Shown here: in pieces, positions 23,701 to 32,660 of the stretch
Layout of the letters: each line of letters begins with the position of its first letter
Position numbering within the stretch: the first letter of the stretch is position 1
From: Streptomyces novaecaesareae
Lineage (GTDB): Bacteria; Actinomycetota; Actinomycetes; Streptomycetales; Streptomycetaceae
Assembly: GCF_000716875.1 (NCBI RefSeq)
Contig: NZ_JNWQ01000052.1
Coordinates: 1-50,765 of the forward strand
Reading direction: 5' to 3'
DNA length: 50,765 bases
Position numbers and translations under genes: made by a program
Notes under the pieces: model-generated
What the model saw: the letters and a program-made list of their open reading frames with translations, nothing else
What the model was told of the DNA's origin: nothing
Database searches by the model: none

Positions 23701-26570
23701 ACGCAGCCGAGCCGGCCGAGCCCGAGGCCCTCGCAGGCTGGCTCGAACGCGGCCTGCTCGCCCCGGCCCGCGCCCTCGCCGCCCACGGCACCGCCGTGCG
23801 CTCAGTGCACATCGTCACCCGGGGCCTGCTCCCGGTGGCCGCGGGCCAGCAGCCGGACGCGTCGGCCGCAGCCGTCCTCGGCCTGGTCCGCTGCGCCCCG
23901 CACGACCTGCCCGGCGTCACCGCGCACCTGGTGGACCTGGACCCGACCCCGGGCCTGCGCCCCGAAGCGGCGGACGACCTCGACGCGCTCGTGACGGAGA
24001 TCCTCGCCCCGAGCCCGGAGGACGTGGCCCTGCGCGCCGGCCACCGCTACACCGTGCGCTACGAACCCGCCCCGGCCGACCGGCCCTCACCGGTCCGGCG
24101 CGGCGGCGTCTACCTGCTGCTCGGCGGCAACGGCCGGATCGGCGCCGCCGCCGCCCGGGCGCTGAGCGAGGAGGCCCCCTGCACGCTGGTGCTCGCCGGC
24201 CGTACGGCGGGCCGGACGCCCGCGCCCGAACACGCGGCGATCCTGGCCCAGGTGGCCGCGCTGGGCTCCACCGTCGAGGAACTCGTCCTGGACGTCACCG
24301 ACGCGGCCGCCGTCCGGGCCGCCGTCGCCGTGCTCGTCGCACGGCACGGACGCCTGGACGGGGTGCTGCACCTCGCCGGGCACACCGACACCAGCGAGTT
24401 CCGTGAACTGACCGACACCGGCCCGGAGAACGCGCTCGCCATCACCGCCGCGAAGGTCCGCGGCGCGGCGATCCTCACCGAGGCGCTCCGCGGGACGGAC
24501 TGCGACTTCGTCCTGCTGTACTCGTCGATCTCCACCGTCCTCGGCGGCTTCCGGTTCGGCGCGTACGCGGCGGGCAACGCCTACCTGGACGCCCTGGCGG
24601 CCCGCCCCCGGCCCGCCCAGGGCCCGGTGTGGCGAAGCGTGCGCTGGGACGGCTGGAGCGCCGACGGCACGGCACGGCCCGACGCGCTGGGCACCGACGC
24701 GGGTGTCCGGCTGCTGCGCCGGGCGCTGCGCACCAGCGCCCCGGTACTGGTGGCCGCCGCCGGAGACCTCGCGGCGCGCCGCCGCCGGGTCGCCGCCGGG
24801 CTGGCCGACGTGGCCGGCGCGGCCGGGACGGCCGCCGCCCTCGACGGCGGATCCGTGCTCGCCGCGGTGGCCGCGACCGTCGCCGAGGTCACCGGCCAGG
24901 CGTGCGCCGACCCGGAGCAGAGCCTCACCGGCCTCGGCGTCGACTCGCTGCAGATGATGCAGATCGCCGCACGGCTGCGCACCGCCCTGGGCACCCAGGC
25001 GTCGCTCGCCGAGATGCTGCGCGCGAGCACGCTCGGCGCGCTGGCCGAGGTCTGCGCCGACGGCGGCGGCACCGGCCCGGCCGGCCCGGCCGCGACCGGC
25101 CCCGCGACCCCCGCCTTCGAGCCCTCGGACGCGCTCTCCACGATGCAGCAACGCCTGTGGTACCTCTGGCAGTTCGACCCGGACTCGAACCACTACAACG
25201 TCCCGTTCGGCTGGCGGCTGCCGCAGCTCGACGAGGCCGCTGCCCGCGCGGCCGTGGCGGCCCTCCTGCACCGGCACACCGAACTGCGCACCCGGTACGT
25301 GCCCGGGCCGGACGGCGCACCGCTGCGCGTCACCGCCCCGGTGGACGAGGTGCCCGTCGAGACGGTCGACCTGGGCGGCGCGGACGCGGACGAGACGCAG
25401 CTCGAAGCCGCCTTCCAGAGCGCGGCACTGCCGTTCGTCCGCAGGCCGTTCGACCTCGAACGGCACGCCGCCCGGATCCTGATCGCCACCGAGCCCGGAG
25501 CCGTACGCGTCCTGCTGGTCTGCCACCACGTCACCATGGACGCCTGGTCGGTGGACATCCTGCGGCGCGACCTCCTCGCCCTGGCCGGCGGCGCGGCGCC
25601 GGAGCGGCTCGCGCTCCCGCCGGCGGACTACAGCGACTTCGTCGGCTGGGAGCGCTCGCTCGCCGCCGACGTCCGCGAACGCGACCTCGCCTACTGGCAG
25701 GACGTCATCCGCGGGCTCGACCCGTCCGCCCCCGTCGCCGACACCGCGGCCGAGGGCGTCCCCGGCGAGGCCGCCGCACTGCGCCGACTGCTGCCCACGC
25801 AGCTGACCCGGCAGCTGCGCCGGGTCGCGAGCGAACAGGGCACCACGCTGTACGCGCTGGCGCTCACCGCCGCCTCGGTGGCCCTGGCGGAGTGGTCGGG
25901 CCGCTCGGAGGTGGTCGTCGGATCGAACCTCGCCAACCGCGCGCTGCCCGAATTCGAGTCGGTCGTCGGCATGTTCGTGGACCCGGTGGTCCTGCGGCTG
26001 CGCCCGCACGCCGCGGGCGGACGGCTGCGCGACGCCGTCGGCCACGTGCGCGAGGTCTTCCTCGGCGCCCTGGAGCACGCCTCGACCCCGTACCAGGACG
26101 TGGTCAACCGCTCCGGGCTCGGCGGTCAGGAGCAGCGCAACCCGCTCTTCTCCGTCGTCGTCACGATGTTCGACGGCGAGCAGCACCCGGCCGGCGCGGA
26201 CGGGGTGACGGCCCTGCGACTGCCGCCGCCCGCCGCGGTCAAGTTCGACCTCTGCATCGAGTTCCTGCCGCACCCGGACGGGCTGACCATCCACCTCCTC
26301 TACTCGCCCGCCCGGTACCTGCGCGCCACCGTCGAACGCTTCACCACGCGGCTGGCCGCGCTGCTGACCGCGCTCGCCGAGGGCCGGGACGACGAACCGC
26401 TGCCCGCGCCGCAGACCCCGCGGATCGCGGACGGCAACCGCTTCGCCCGCCGCTTCGCCCTGGCCGAGCGGGCCGCCGCCGCGCCCGTCACCGCGCCTGC
26501 CCCCGCCACCGTTCCTGCCCCCGCCACCGAGCCTGCCACCGCCCCCGCCCAGACCTCTTCCGTCTCGTGA
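20706..26570 (+). CDS. Type I PKS module fused to a condensation domain (KS-AT-KR-ACP-C)
   Basis: This 1954-aa protein begins with KS (~20-440), with active Cys in VQTACSSSL, then EAHGTGTRLGDP and KANFGHLDRAAG. AT (~530-830) has nucleophile GSSLGEY and IAFHSPLMDP, whose AFHS form suits malonyl-CoA. KR (~1130-1330) has LLLGGNGRIG and catalytic Ser and Tyr in YSSIS...YAAGN. ACP has GVDSLQMM (~1412). C (~1470-1900) has HHVTMDAWS, which keeps both His and Asp. No DH or ER is visible, so it should add two carbons and leave a beta-hydroxyl. Acting after an amino acid this gives a statine-like unit. The last ~30 residues are an Ala/Pro/Thr linker, perhaps a docking tail. Confidence 0.95.
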   Translation: MSLTVPDHRPEPEPDHGPYQDSDIAVVGMAGRFPGSADLAEFWRHCLDGEDRVTRWEPDGVPGDAPGRRVPAGGLLADPDRFDAPFFGLTPHEAELLDPQHRVFLEVAWHAFEDAAVVPGEAERTVSVYAAAAPSRYRISGPVDGLDENERYRRMIANSPDFLATRVAYLLDLRGEAVNVQTACSSSLVAVHLAVQSLRGGLTDVALAGGVSLDPDQGLGYVYQEGMIASPDGRCRPFGAAANGTVPANGAGAVVLQRLGDALAQGRPVHAVIRATATNNDGRAKSSFMAPNVQGQAELIATALALADVPAETIGYFEAHGTGTRLGDPIEIEAVRQAYELFTEQTGFCALGSLKANFGHLDRAAGVAGLIKAVCAVRDGLRPPLAGHEALNPDLDLAATPFRIPQAAEEWTEPVRRAAVSSFGVGGTNAHAIVESFVAEPARPAADRPLALPLSAPDPDGLERHARALAESPDLVAAALADTAHTLTQGRLAHPGARAVIVAADAEQARKSLRAFRAPALQPSAGRSGDAPVVFSFPGQAGRATGHAADLYRAHPVFRAEIDRCAEALELTGTELLEQLLGHGLGDGHGHGDGPATQGNPYQPALVAVEIAYARLLEHLGVRADTYIGSSLGEYAAAHLSGVFERAAVMRLLHTRDTLMRGCEPGAMLTANCAPQDVAELLGERLALAGHNAADRLVLSGGAAEVEAAHRELTARGVNCRVLPGAIAFHSPLMDPILDAYRRAVLAADPRPARAAMPSTLTGSWAEPQEWAAPDYWVRHLREPIRFASAAVSLLEADRLRFCELGPGTALTALVSRATAEGSGRSAELAVAVSAGADDGFEALATALGRLWAHGTPVDWDALNQTADRAFVRLPGHPFAARRFWRHERATAPAAEGLGGFEELSMPVARISPRGALTPAAEPLRVALIVPAAVDRSPSSPAADRSPSPLAAELAARIERAGHQVELLAPGDSPRSPAQHVVDLTLAGLAGGLSAGPEDAAEPAEPEALAGWLERGLLAPARALAAHGTAVRSVHIVTRGLLPVAAGQQPDASAAAVLGLVRCAPHDLPGVTAHLVDLDPTPGLRPEAADDLDALVTEILAPSPEDVALRAGHRYTVRYEPAPADRPSPVRRGGVYLLLGGNGRIGAAAARALSEEAPCTLVLAGRTAGRTPAPEHAAILAQVAALGSTVEELVLDVTDAAAVRAAVAVLVARHGRLDGVLHLAGHTDTSEFRELTDTGPENALAITAAKVRGAAILTEALRGTDCDFVLLYSSISTVLGGFRFGAYAAGNAYLDALAARPRPAQGPVWRSVRWDGWSADGTARPDALGTDAGVRLLRRALRTSAPVLVAAAGDLAARRRRVAAGLADVAGAAGTAAALDGGSVLAAVAATVAEVTGQACADPEQSLTGLGVDSLQMMQIAARLRTALGTQASLAEMLRASTLGALAEVCADGGGTGPAGPAATGPATPAFEPSDALSTMQQRLWYLWQFDPDSNHYNVPFGWRLPQLDEAAARAAVAALLHRHTELRTRYVPGPDGAPLRVTAPVDEVPVETVDLGGADADETQLEAAFQSAALPFVRRPFDLERHAARILIATEPGAVRVLLVCHHVTMDAWSVDILRRDLLALAGGAAPERLALPPADYSDFVGWERSLAADVRERDLAYWQDVIRGLDPSAPVADTAAEGVPGEAAALRRLLPTQLTRQLRRVASEQGTTLYALALTAASVALAEWSGRSEVVVGSNLANRALPEFESVVGMFVDPVVLRLRPHAAGGRLRDAVGHVREVFLGALEHASTPYQDVVNRSGLGGQEQRNPLFSVVVTMFDGEQHPAGADGVTALRLPPPAAVKFDLCIEFLPHPDGLTIHLLYSPARYLRATVERFTTRLAALLTALAEGRDDEPLPAPQTPRIADGNRFARRFALAERAAAAPVTAPAPATVPAPATEPATAPAQTSSVS

Positions 26571-26578
26571 GGCACGCC

Positions 26579-29500
26579 ATGACCACCACACCCGACACGC
26601 TGGCCGCCGTCCTGGCCGCCCGAGCCGCCGAGGCCCCCGACCACCCGGCGCTCACCGACCGCTCGCGCCGGTGGACCTGGGCCGAGCTGGACCGCAGCGC
26701 CCGGCAACTCGCCCGGGCGCTGCGGGAGGCCGGAGTCCGGCCGCGCGACCGCGTCGCCGTGGTCGGCGGCCGGCGCGCCGAGACGGTGCTCGGACTCCTC
26801 GGCGTCCTGTACGCGGGCGCCGCCTACTGCGTCGTCGACACCGCGTTCCCGGCCGGGCGCCGGGCCGCGCTGCTCGCCCAACTGCGCCCCGCCGCCGTCG
26901 TGGAGGCCGCCCCGGGCGCGACCCCCGGCGACCTCGACTGCCCGCTCGTCCCGCTCGACGCCACGGCCGATGCCACCGTCGAGGGGCCGGCCGAGGCCGG
27001 GCCCGCCGAGGTGGACCCGCACGACCTCGCCTACGTGCTCTTCACCTCCGGCTCCACCGGCACCCCCAAGGGCGTGCAGATCGAGCACCACTCGGTGCTC
27101 AACATGGTGCGCGCGGTCGAGCAGGTGGCGCCCTGCCTGAACCGGCCGGTCGGGACGATGGTCGGCAGCCCCGGATTCGACGTGACCGTCTGGGAGGTGT
27201 TCAACACCCTCGTCAACGGCGGCACCGTCCACGTCCCCGACGACGAGGTGGTGCGCGACCCACGGCGGCTCTGGGACGAGCTGTGCGAGCGCGGGGTCAA
27301 CCACGCGTACCTTCCCGCCGGGCTGCTGGCGGAGCTGGTGGACGCCGCCGAGCAGCGGGCCGCCCGCGGCGACCAGGCGTGCGTGCTGGACCGCGTGCTG
27401 GTCGGGGTCGAGCCGCTGCCCCAGCAGCTGCTCGGCCGGCTGGTGGCCGCCGTGCCCGGCCTGCGCCTGATCAACGGCTACGGCCCGACCGAGTCCACCG
27501 TCGTCGGCGCGATGCACCTGTTCGACCGGGTCGAGGACCCGTGGCGGCGCACGCCCATCGGCCGCGCGGTCGCCGGGATGGCCGTCCACCTGCTCGACGA
27601 GGACCTGCACCCGGTGCCCGTCGGCGAGGTCGGACAGATCGTGCTGACCGGCGCGGGCCTGGCCCGCGGCTACCTCGACGCGCCGGAGCTCACCGCGGCG
27701 GCCTTCGTCCGGCTGCCGGACTCCGGCGAACGCGCCTACCTGACCGGGGACTTCGGCAGGCTGCTGCCCGACGGGGCACTGGAGTTCGCCGGCCGCCGCG
27801 ACAGCCAGCTCAAGATCGACGGTGTCCGGGTCGAGCTCGGCGAGACCGAGGCCGTGCTCGGCGCGCACCCCGTGGTGCGCCGCGCCCTGGCGATCGTCAC
27901 CCCCACCCCCGTCGGTCCGCGACTCGCCGCGGCGCTGGAGGTCCCGGACCCGGAAGCGCCCGGCCTCGCCGAGGAGTTGGGCTCCTGGGCCGCCGAGCGG
28001 CTGCCGGCCGCCGCCCGCCCCACCCGGATCGTCCTGACCGCGGCCTTCCCGCTCACCGCGAACGGCAAGGTCGACACCGTCGCCCTGCTCGCCGACCGCT
28101 CGCGGCCCGCCGCCCTCGGGACGGCCACGGCCGCCGAGGGCGAGCGCGAGCAGCTGATCCTCGACGTCTGGCGGGAGATCCTCGACGCCCCTTGGCTGGG
28201 CGTGACGGACCGGTTCCCGGCCGTCGGCGGGAGCTCGCTGGCGGCCATGCACATCGCCTCCCGGCTGCGCCGGCACGGCCTGGACGTGGGCGCGGCGGAC
28301 CCCCTGGCGGCCGGGACGGTGCGCGAGCTCGCCCGGCGGATCGCCACCGCCCGGCCGAGCGGCGAGCCCGCCCCGGCGACCGGCGAGCCCGCCCCGGCGA
28401 CCGGCGAGCCTGCGCGGTCGACCGGCGAGCCGGTCCGGCCGACGCGGGCCGCCCGGCCGACGGGGGCCGCGCGCCTCGGCCGCAGACCGGCCGCCCGCAC
28501 CCAGGAGGGCCTGTGGGCCTGGCGCGAGCTGCACCCGGAGAGCTCCGACACCACCGTGGTGCACGCCGTCCGGCTCGACGGCGAGTGCGACCCCGACCGC
28601 CTGCGGCGGGCCGTGGCGCAGGTCGCCGCCCGGCACGAGGCGCTGCGCACCGTCTTCGCCGTCGACGAGGACGGCCGCCCGGTCCAGCTCGTCCAGCCGG
28701 CGCCCGGCGCGGACCAAACCCCGTTCGGCGTCCACGCGGCGGCCGACCGGGCCGGGGTCCAGGCCCGGATCGACCACTGGCTGCGCCACCGGTTCGACGT
28801 CTCCCGGCACTGCTGGCACGCCGAGCTGGTGACCGCGCCCGGGACCGCGGCGCTCGTACTGGCCGCCGACCACCTGGTGTTCGACGGCTGGTCGGCGGAG
28901 CTCTTCGAGGCCCACCTGGCCGAGGCGTACCAGGACCCGGACGCGCAGCCCCGCCTCGCCCCCGGCGCCCACCCCGCCGACGCCGCCGAGGCGCAGCGGA
29001 GCCTGCTCGCCGGGCCGCAGGGCGCGACGCTGCGCCGGTACTGGTCCCGGGCGCTGGACGGGTTCACCGACACGATGCTGCTGCCGGAGCCCTTCACCGC
29101 CGGGCCCGCGCCGGCCCGCCGCACCAGCGTGCTGGAGCAGACCCTGGACGCCGCCGCCACCGCGGCGCTGGGCACGCTCGCGGCCGCGGCGGGCACCACC
29201 CGCTTCACCGCCGTCACCGCCGCCTTCAAGGCGTACCTGCACCTGCGCGGCCTGGGCCCGGACAACACGGTGAGCATCGCCGCGTCCACCCGGGACACCT
29301 TCGACGCGCACAGCGCCATCGGCTACTTCGTCAACCTCGTGCCGCTGCGCGACCGCGTCCGCGAGGACCAGCCGTTCCCCGGGTACCTGCGCGAGGTGGC
29401 CGCACTGGCCGGTGAGGCGCTCGACCACGCGGCGCTGCCGTTCGAGGACATCATCCAGTCCCTCGACTTCACCGGCGGCACCCCCGGCCCGGCCCGGGTC

Positions 29501-31708
29501 GTCGTCGCGCAGCACATCGCGCCCGCCGGACCGCGCACCGCCGCGGGCCTCACCTTCGGCCGCTGGCCGTCGATCCCGAGCAACGCCGTGTACGACCTCG
29601 CGCTGTTCGTCGAGGACGGCTTCGGCACGGACGGCTCCGTGGACACCGGTGGGCGGATCCGGCTGCGTTGGCTGTGCGACCCGGCGCAGTTCCTCGACGG
29701 CACCCGCGAGCGGCTCGCCGACGGCTTCGCGGCCTTCCTCGCGGCGCTCGCCGAGCAGCCCGAACTGCCCCTCGGCGAACTGCCCGCGATGGGCCCGGCC
29801 GAGCAGCGGACCGCCCTCGGCGGACCGGGCCGGCCACTGCCGCCGCCGGCCCCGCGCGAGACCCTCACCGCACTCGTCGACGGCCACGCCGCGCGTGACC
29901 CGCAGGCCACCGCGGTCATCGACGGGGACCACCACCTCGGCTACGCGGAACTGGTGAGCCGGGCCGAGGCGATCGCGGCCGAACTCGGCGCCGAGGCGGA
30001 CCAGCAGCACCCGGTCGTGGTGGTGCTGGAGAAGTCGGCGGACCTGGTGGCGGGCCTGCTGGCCGTCCTCAAGGCGGGCTCCTGCTACCTCCCGCTGGCA
30101 CCCGAGCACGCGGCCACCCGGCTGGCCGACCTCGCCGGCCGGTCCGGCGCCCGGGTCGTACTGACCCGCGGGGGCCTGATCGACACCGCCGAACTGCCCG
30201 CCGGCATGTCGGCCGTCCTGGTCGACCGCGTCGCCGGCCGTACCGGCGACCGTGCTGCCGACGGCGGATCCCGCCCCGGCCGGCAGCCCGCGCACGACTC
30301 GCTGGCCTATGTGATGCCGACCTCCGGCACCAGCGGCGTCCCCAAGCTCGTCGGCATCCCGCACCACGCCGTCGTCCGGCTCGTGCGCGACAGCACCACG
30401 CTGCCGCTGGGCCCGCAGGACCGCACCCTGCTGGTGGCCAACTCGTCCTTCGACGCGGCCACCCTCGAAGTGTGGGGCGCGCTCGCCAACGGCGGGGCGG
30501 TCGTGGTGCCGACGGCGCGGGAGCTCAAGGACCCGCTGCTGCTGTGCCGGGCCATCGAACGCCACCGGATCACCGCGGGCTTCTTCACCGTCACCCTGTT
30601 CGCGCGGATGGTGGAGGCCGCACCGGAAGCCCTGGCCGGCATGCGCCACCTGCTGGTCGGCGGCGAGGCGGTACCGCCCGAGCTGTTCGCCGAGGCCGCC
30701 CGTTCCGTGCCGCGCGCCGTCCTGATGAACGGCTACGGCCCGACCGAGAACACGACGTTCTCCTGCTGCCACCGGCTGGACCGGGATCCCGCCGCCGGCC
30801 GGTCGGTGCCGATCGGCCGTGCGATCCACGGGTCCACGGCGCACGTCATGGACGAACGGCTCCGGCCGCTGCCGGTCGGAGCCGTCGGCGAGATCGTCGT
30901 CGGCGGCCCGGGCCTGGCCGTCGGCTACCTCAACGACCCGGAGCTGACCGAGCAGCGCTTCCCCGCCCACCCCTGGGCACCCGGCGAGCGCGTGTACCGC
31001 ACCGGCGACTACGGGCGCGTGCTGCCGGACGGCACCCTGGAGTACCTCGGCCGCCGGGACAAGCAGTTGAAGATCCGCGGCTTCCGGATCGAGGCCGGCG
31101 AGGTCGAGACCGCCCTCGCCGCCCATCCCGCCGTGCGGCACGCCGTCGTCTTCGCCGTGGACTCGCCCACCGGCCGCCAACTCGCGGCCGCCGTCGAGAC
31201 GGTGGCCGCCTCCGGCACGACGCCCGAAGACCTGCGCGACTGGCTCGGGGGCCGGCTGCCCGGGTACCTGGTGCCCGCCCGGGTGGGCGTCTACCGGGAC
31301 CTGCCGCTCACGCTCAACGGCAAGGTCGACACCGGCGCGCTGGCCCGGGACCTGCAGGGCCCCGCACCGGCCGCGACGGGCCTCCGGCCCACCGCCGAAC
31401 GTGCCGGGACGCCCGTCGAGGCGGTGGTCCTGGAAGTCCTCGGGGACGTACTGGCGGTGCGACTGGGCCCCGACGACAACGTCTTCCACCACGGGGCCGA
31501 CTCGATGGCCGTACTCGCCCTGTGCGCCCGGCTCGCCAAGCGCCTGGACCGGCAGGTGCCGTCGAACGTCGTCTTCGAGTACCCCACCGCCCGCTCCCTG
31601 GCCGCCCGCCTCACCCCGGCCACCCCGACCGCCCAGGCCGCCGACCCGCAACGCCGCGCCCTGCTCCGCCGGGTGGCCGCCGCCCGGGCGGCCCGCCCGC
31701 CCCGCTGA
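26579..31708 (+). CDS. Non-ribosomal peptide synthetase 2 (A-T-C-A-T)
   Basis: This 1709-aa protein has two adenylation-carrier pairs around one condensation domain. A1 (~15-510) has A3 FTSGSTGTPKGV and A5 INGYGPTESTVV. T1 has GGSSLAAMHI (~550). C (~630-1070) has DHLVFDGWS, keeping the catalytic second His and Asp. A2 (~1090-1590) has A3 PTSGTSGVPKLVG and A5 MNGYGPTENTTF. T2 has HHGADSMAVL (~1640). By hand alignment A1 reads D-V-W-A-L-G-G-V-V-K, which I cannot assign, and A2 reads D-A-L-F-L-G-G-T-F-K, close to valine-type codes. It starts with A and ends with T, so it either loads the chain first or takes it from the C domain at the end of the PKS. It starts eight bases after the PKS stop. 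Confidence 0.94.
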   Translation: MTTTPDTLAAVLAARAAEAPDHPALTDRSRRWTWAELDRSARQLARALREAGVRPRDRVAVVGGRRAETVLGLLGVLYAGAAYCVVDTAFPAGRRAALLAQLRPAAVVEAAPGATPGDLDCPLVPLDATADATVEGPAEAGPAEVDPHDLAYVLFTSGSTGTPKGVQIEHHSVLNMVRAVEQVAPCLNRPVGTMVGSPGFDVTVWEVFNTLVNGGTVHVPDDEVVRDPRRLWDELCERGVNHAYLPAGLLAELVDAAEQRAARGDQACVLDRVLVGVEPLPQQLLGRLVAAVPGLRLINGYGPTESTVVGAMHLFDRVEDPWRRTPIGRAVAGMAVHLLDEDLHPVPVGEVGQIVLTGAGLARGYLDAPELTAAAFVRLPDSGERAYLTGDFGRLLPDGALEFAGRRDSQLKIDGVRVELGETEAVLGAHPVVRRALAIVTPTPVGPRLAAALEVPDPEAPGLAEELGSWAAERLPAAARPTRIVLTAAFPLTANGKVDTVALLADRSRPAALGTATAAEGEREQLILDVWREILDAPWLGVTDRFPAVGGSSLAAMHIASRLRRHGLDVGAADPLAAGTVRELARRIATARPSGEPAPATGEPAPATGEPARSTGEPVRPTRAARPTGAARLGRRPAARTQEGLWAWRELHPESSDTTVVHAVRLDGECDPDRLRRAVAQVAARHEALRTVFAVDEDGRPVQLVQPAPGADQTPFGVHAAADRAGVQARIDHWLRHRFDVSRHCWHAELVTAPGTAALVLAADHLVFDGWSAELFEAHLAEAYQDPDAQPRLAPGAHPADAAEAQRSLLAGPQGATLRRYWSRALDGFTDTMLLPEPFTAGPAPARRTSVLEQTLDAAATAALGTLAAAAGTTRFTAVTAAFKAYLHLRGLGPDNTVSIAASTRDTFDAHSAIGYFVNLVPLRDRVREDQPFPGYLREVAALAGEALDHAALPFEDIIQSLDFTGGTPGPARVVVAQHIAPAGPRTAAGLTFGRWPSIPSNAVYDLALFVEDGFGTDGSVDTGGRIRLRWLCDPAQFLDGTRERLADGFAAFLAALAEQPELPLGELPAMGPAEQRTALGGPGRPLPPPAPRETLTALVDGHAARDPQATAVIDGDHHLGYAELVSRAEAIAAELGAEADQQHPVVVVLEKSADLVAGLLAVLKAGSCYLPLAPEHAATRLADLAGRSGARVVLTRGGLIDTAELPAGMSAVLVDRVAGRTGDRAADGGSRPGRQPAHDSLAYVMPTSGTSGVPKLVGIPHHAVVRLVRDSTTLPLGPQDRTLLVANSSFDAATLEVWGALANGGAVVVPTARELKDPLLLCRAIERHRITAGFFTVTLFARMVEAAPEALAGMRHLLVGGEAVPPELFAEAARSVPRAVLMNGYGPTENTTFSCCHRLDRDPAAGRSVPIGRAIHGSTAHVMDERLRPLPVGAVGEIVVGGPGLAVGYLNDPELTEQRFPAHPWAPGERVYRTGDYGRVLPDGTLEYLGRRDKQLKIRGFRIEAGEVETALAAHPAVRHAVVFAVDSPTGRQLAAAVETVAASGTTPEDLRDWLGGRLPGYLVPARVGVYRDLPLTLNGKVDTGALARDLQGPAPAATGLRPTAERAGTPVEAVVLEVLGDVLAVRLGPDDNVFHHGADSMAVLALCARLAKRLDRQVPSNVVFEYPTARSLAARLTPATPTAQAADPQRRALLRRVAAARAARPPR
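28361..28444 (+). repeat. Four 21-bp units in the T1-C linker of NRPS-2
   Basis: Four 21-bp in-frame units beginning GGCGAGCC encode GEPAPAT, GEPAPAT, GEPARST and GEPVRPT. They form a flexible linker between the first carrier and the condensation domain. Copy number may vary without harming the fold. Confidence 0.85.
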
Positions 31709-31716
31709 CGCGGACG

Positions 31717-31763
31717 CGGCCCGGCGCCGGTCTCGGTCCAGTCCCGAGGCCGGCGCCGGGCCG
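31717..31763. terminator. Bidirectional terminator at the NRPS/RiPP cluster boundary
   Basis: A 20-bp stem (31717-31736 with 31744-31763, one mismatch, 7-nt loop) lies between the end of NRPS-2 and the converging winged-helix regulator. It marks the border between the two clusters. Confidence 0.9.
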
Positions 31764-31786
31764 TCGGCCGGTGCGGTCCGCGGCCG

Positions 31787-32170
31787 CTACGGCGTGCCGC
31801 GCGCGGCGCCGCCCTGCGGGCCGTTCGGGCCGTGGGTTCCGTCGGATGCGTCGGATGCGTCCGGGTGTTCCCGGGGATCCCAGTCCGCGATCTCCCGGAG
31901 GGCGGTCAGGTGCCGGTTCAGCGCGATGCGTCCGGCTTTGGTGAGGGAGAGCCAGGTGCGGGCGCGTTTCCCGACGAAGGTCTTGCGCACCTTGACGTAT
32001 CCGGCGTCCTCCAGCAGCGCGATCTGCTTGGACAGCGCCGAGTCCGTGATCTCGATGGCCTCACGGATGGACTTGAAGTCGGCCTCGTCGACCGCGGCCA
32101 GCGCGGCCGTGATGGAGAACCGGATCGGCGCGTGGATGACGGTGTCGAGGGACCACCGTGGATGGTTCAT
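31787..32170 (-). CDS. Winged-helix transcriptional regulator
   Basis: This 127-aa protein has a winged-helix domain: IRFSITAALAAVDEADFKSI, then EITDSALSKQIALLEDAGYV as recognition helix and KVRKTFVGKRARTWLSLTKAGR as wing. This is the MarR/PadR-like type that commonly controls a neighbouring ABC transporter. The C-terminal tail is low-complexity DASDASDG. Start ATG 32170 overlaps the stop of the small membrane protein gene (ATGA). It is the last gene of the transporter operon. A palindrome upstream of the ATPase gene (34470-34482) is a candidate operator for it. Confidence 0.88.
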   Translation of the reverse strand: MNHPRWSLDTVIHAPIRFSITAALAAVDEADFKSIREAIEITDSALSKQIALLEDAGYVKVRKTFVGKRARTWLSLTKAGRIALNRHLTALREIADWDPREHPDASDASDGTHGPNGPQGGAARGTP

Positions 32171-32619
32171 GGCTTTCTCGTTCCGCTGTGCCCGGCCCTG
32201 CGGTCCAGCAGGGCCACCAGGAAGAACGGCACGGCGCACAGGACCGCTCCCGGCAGCCACCACAGCGGCTCGCCGGAGAACTCCACGGTGCCGAGGAGCA
32301 CGGTGAGGGTGTAGATGCCCGCTCCGGCGGACGTGATGACGGCGTACAGCGCCCGGTGGTGTCGCGGGACCACCGGACGCGTCGCCGTGTAGACGCCCAG
32401 GAGGAGCAGGGGGATCAGGAGCCCGACCGGAATCGCGTACGGCACGGACGGCTGGACCAGCAACCCGTACGTCGCGGTCAGGACCATCATGGCGATGCCG
32501 AGGAGGAAGACGCCGGCAGCGTGCCACCGAGCCCCCTCGTGCAGCCGCGAAGCCGCTGTTTCGGCCGCAGCGAGCGCCTTCTGCGCTTCCTGCCTGTCCA
32601 CCCTGTCGCCTTCTTCCAT
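32167..32619 (-). CDS. Four-helix membrane protein paired with the regulator
   Basis: This 150-aa protein has an N-terminal amphipathic helix (RVDRQEAQKALAAAETAASR) followed by four hydrophobic segments (for example WHAAGVFLLGIAMMVLTATY and IPVGLLIPLLLLGVY). I do not know its function. Proteins of this size and layout often come right before a winged-helix regulator of the same type in actinomycetes, and may act as membrane partner or anti-regulator. It overlaps the regulator by four bases. Confidence 0.82.
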   Translation of the reverse strand: MEEGDRVDRQEAQKALAAAETAASRLHEGARWHAAGVFLLGIAMMVLTATYGLLVQPSVPYAIPVGLLIPLLLLGVYTATRPVVPRHHRALYAVITSAGAGIYTLTVLLGTVEFSGEPLWWLPGAVLCAVPFFLVALLDRRAGHSGTRKP

Positions 32620-32660
32620 AACTTGTCACAGTAGGAGGTGGTTGCCGGAGCGGCAAGGAA

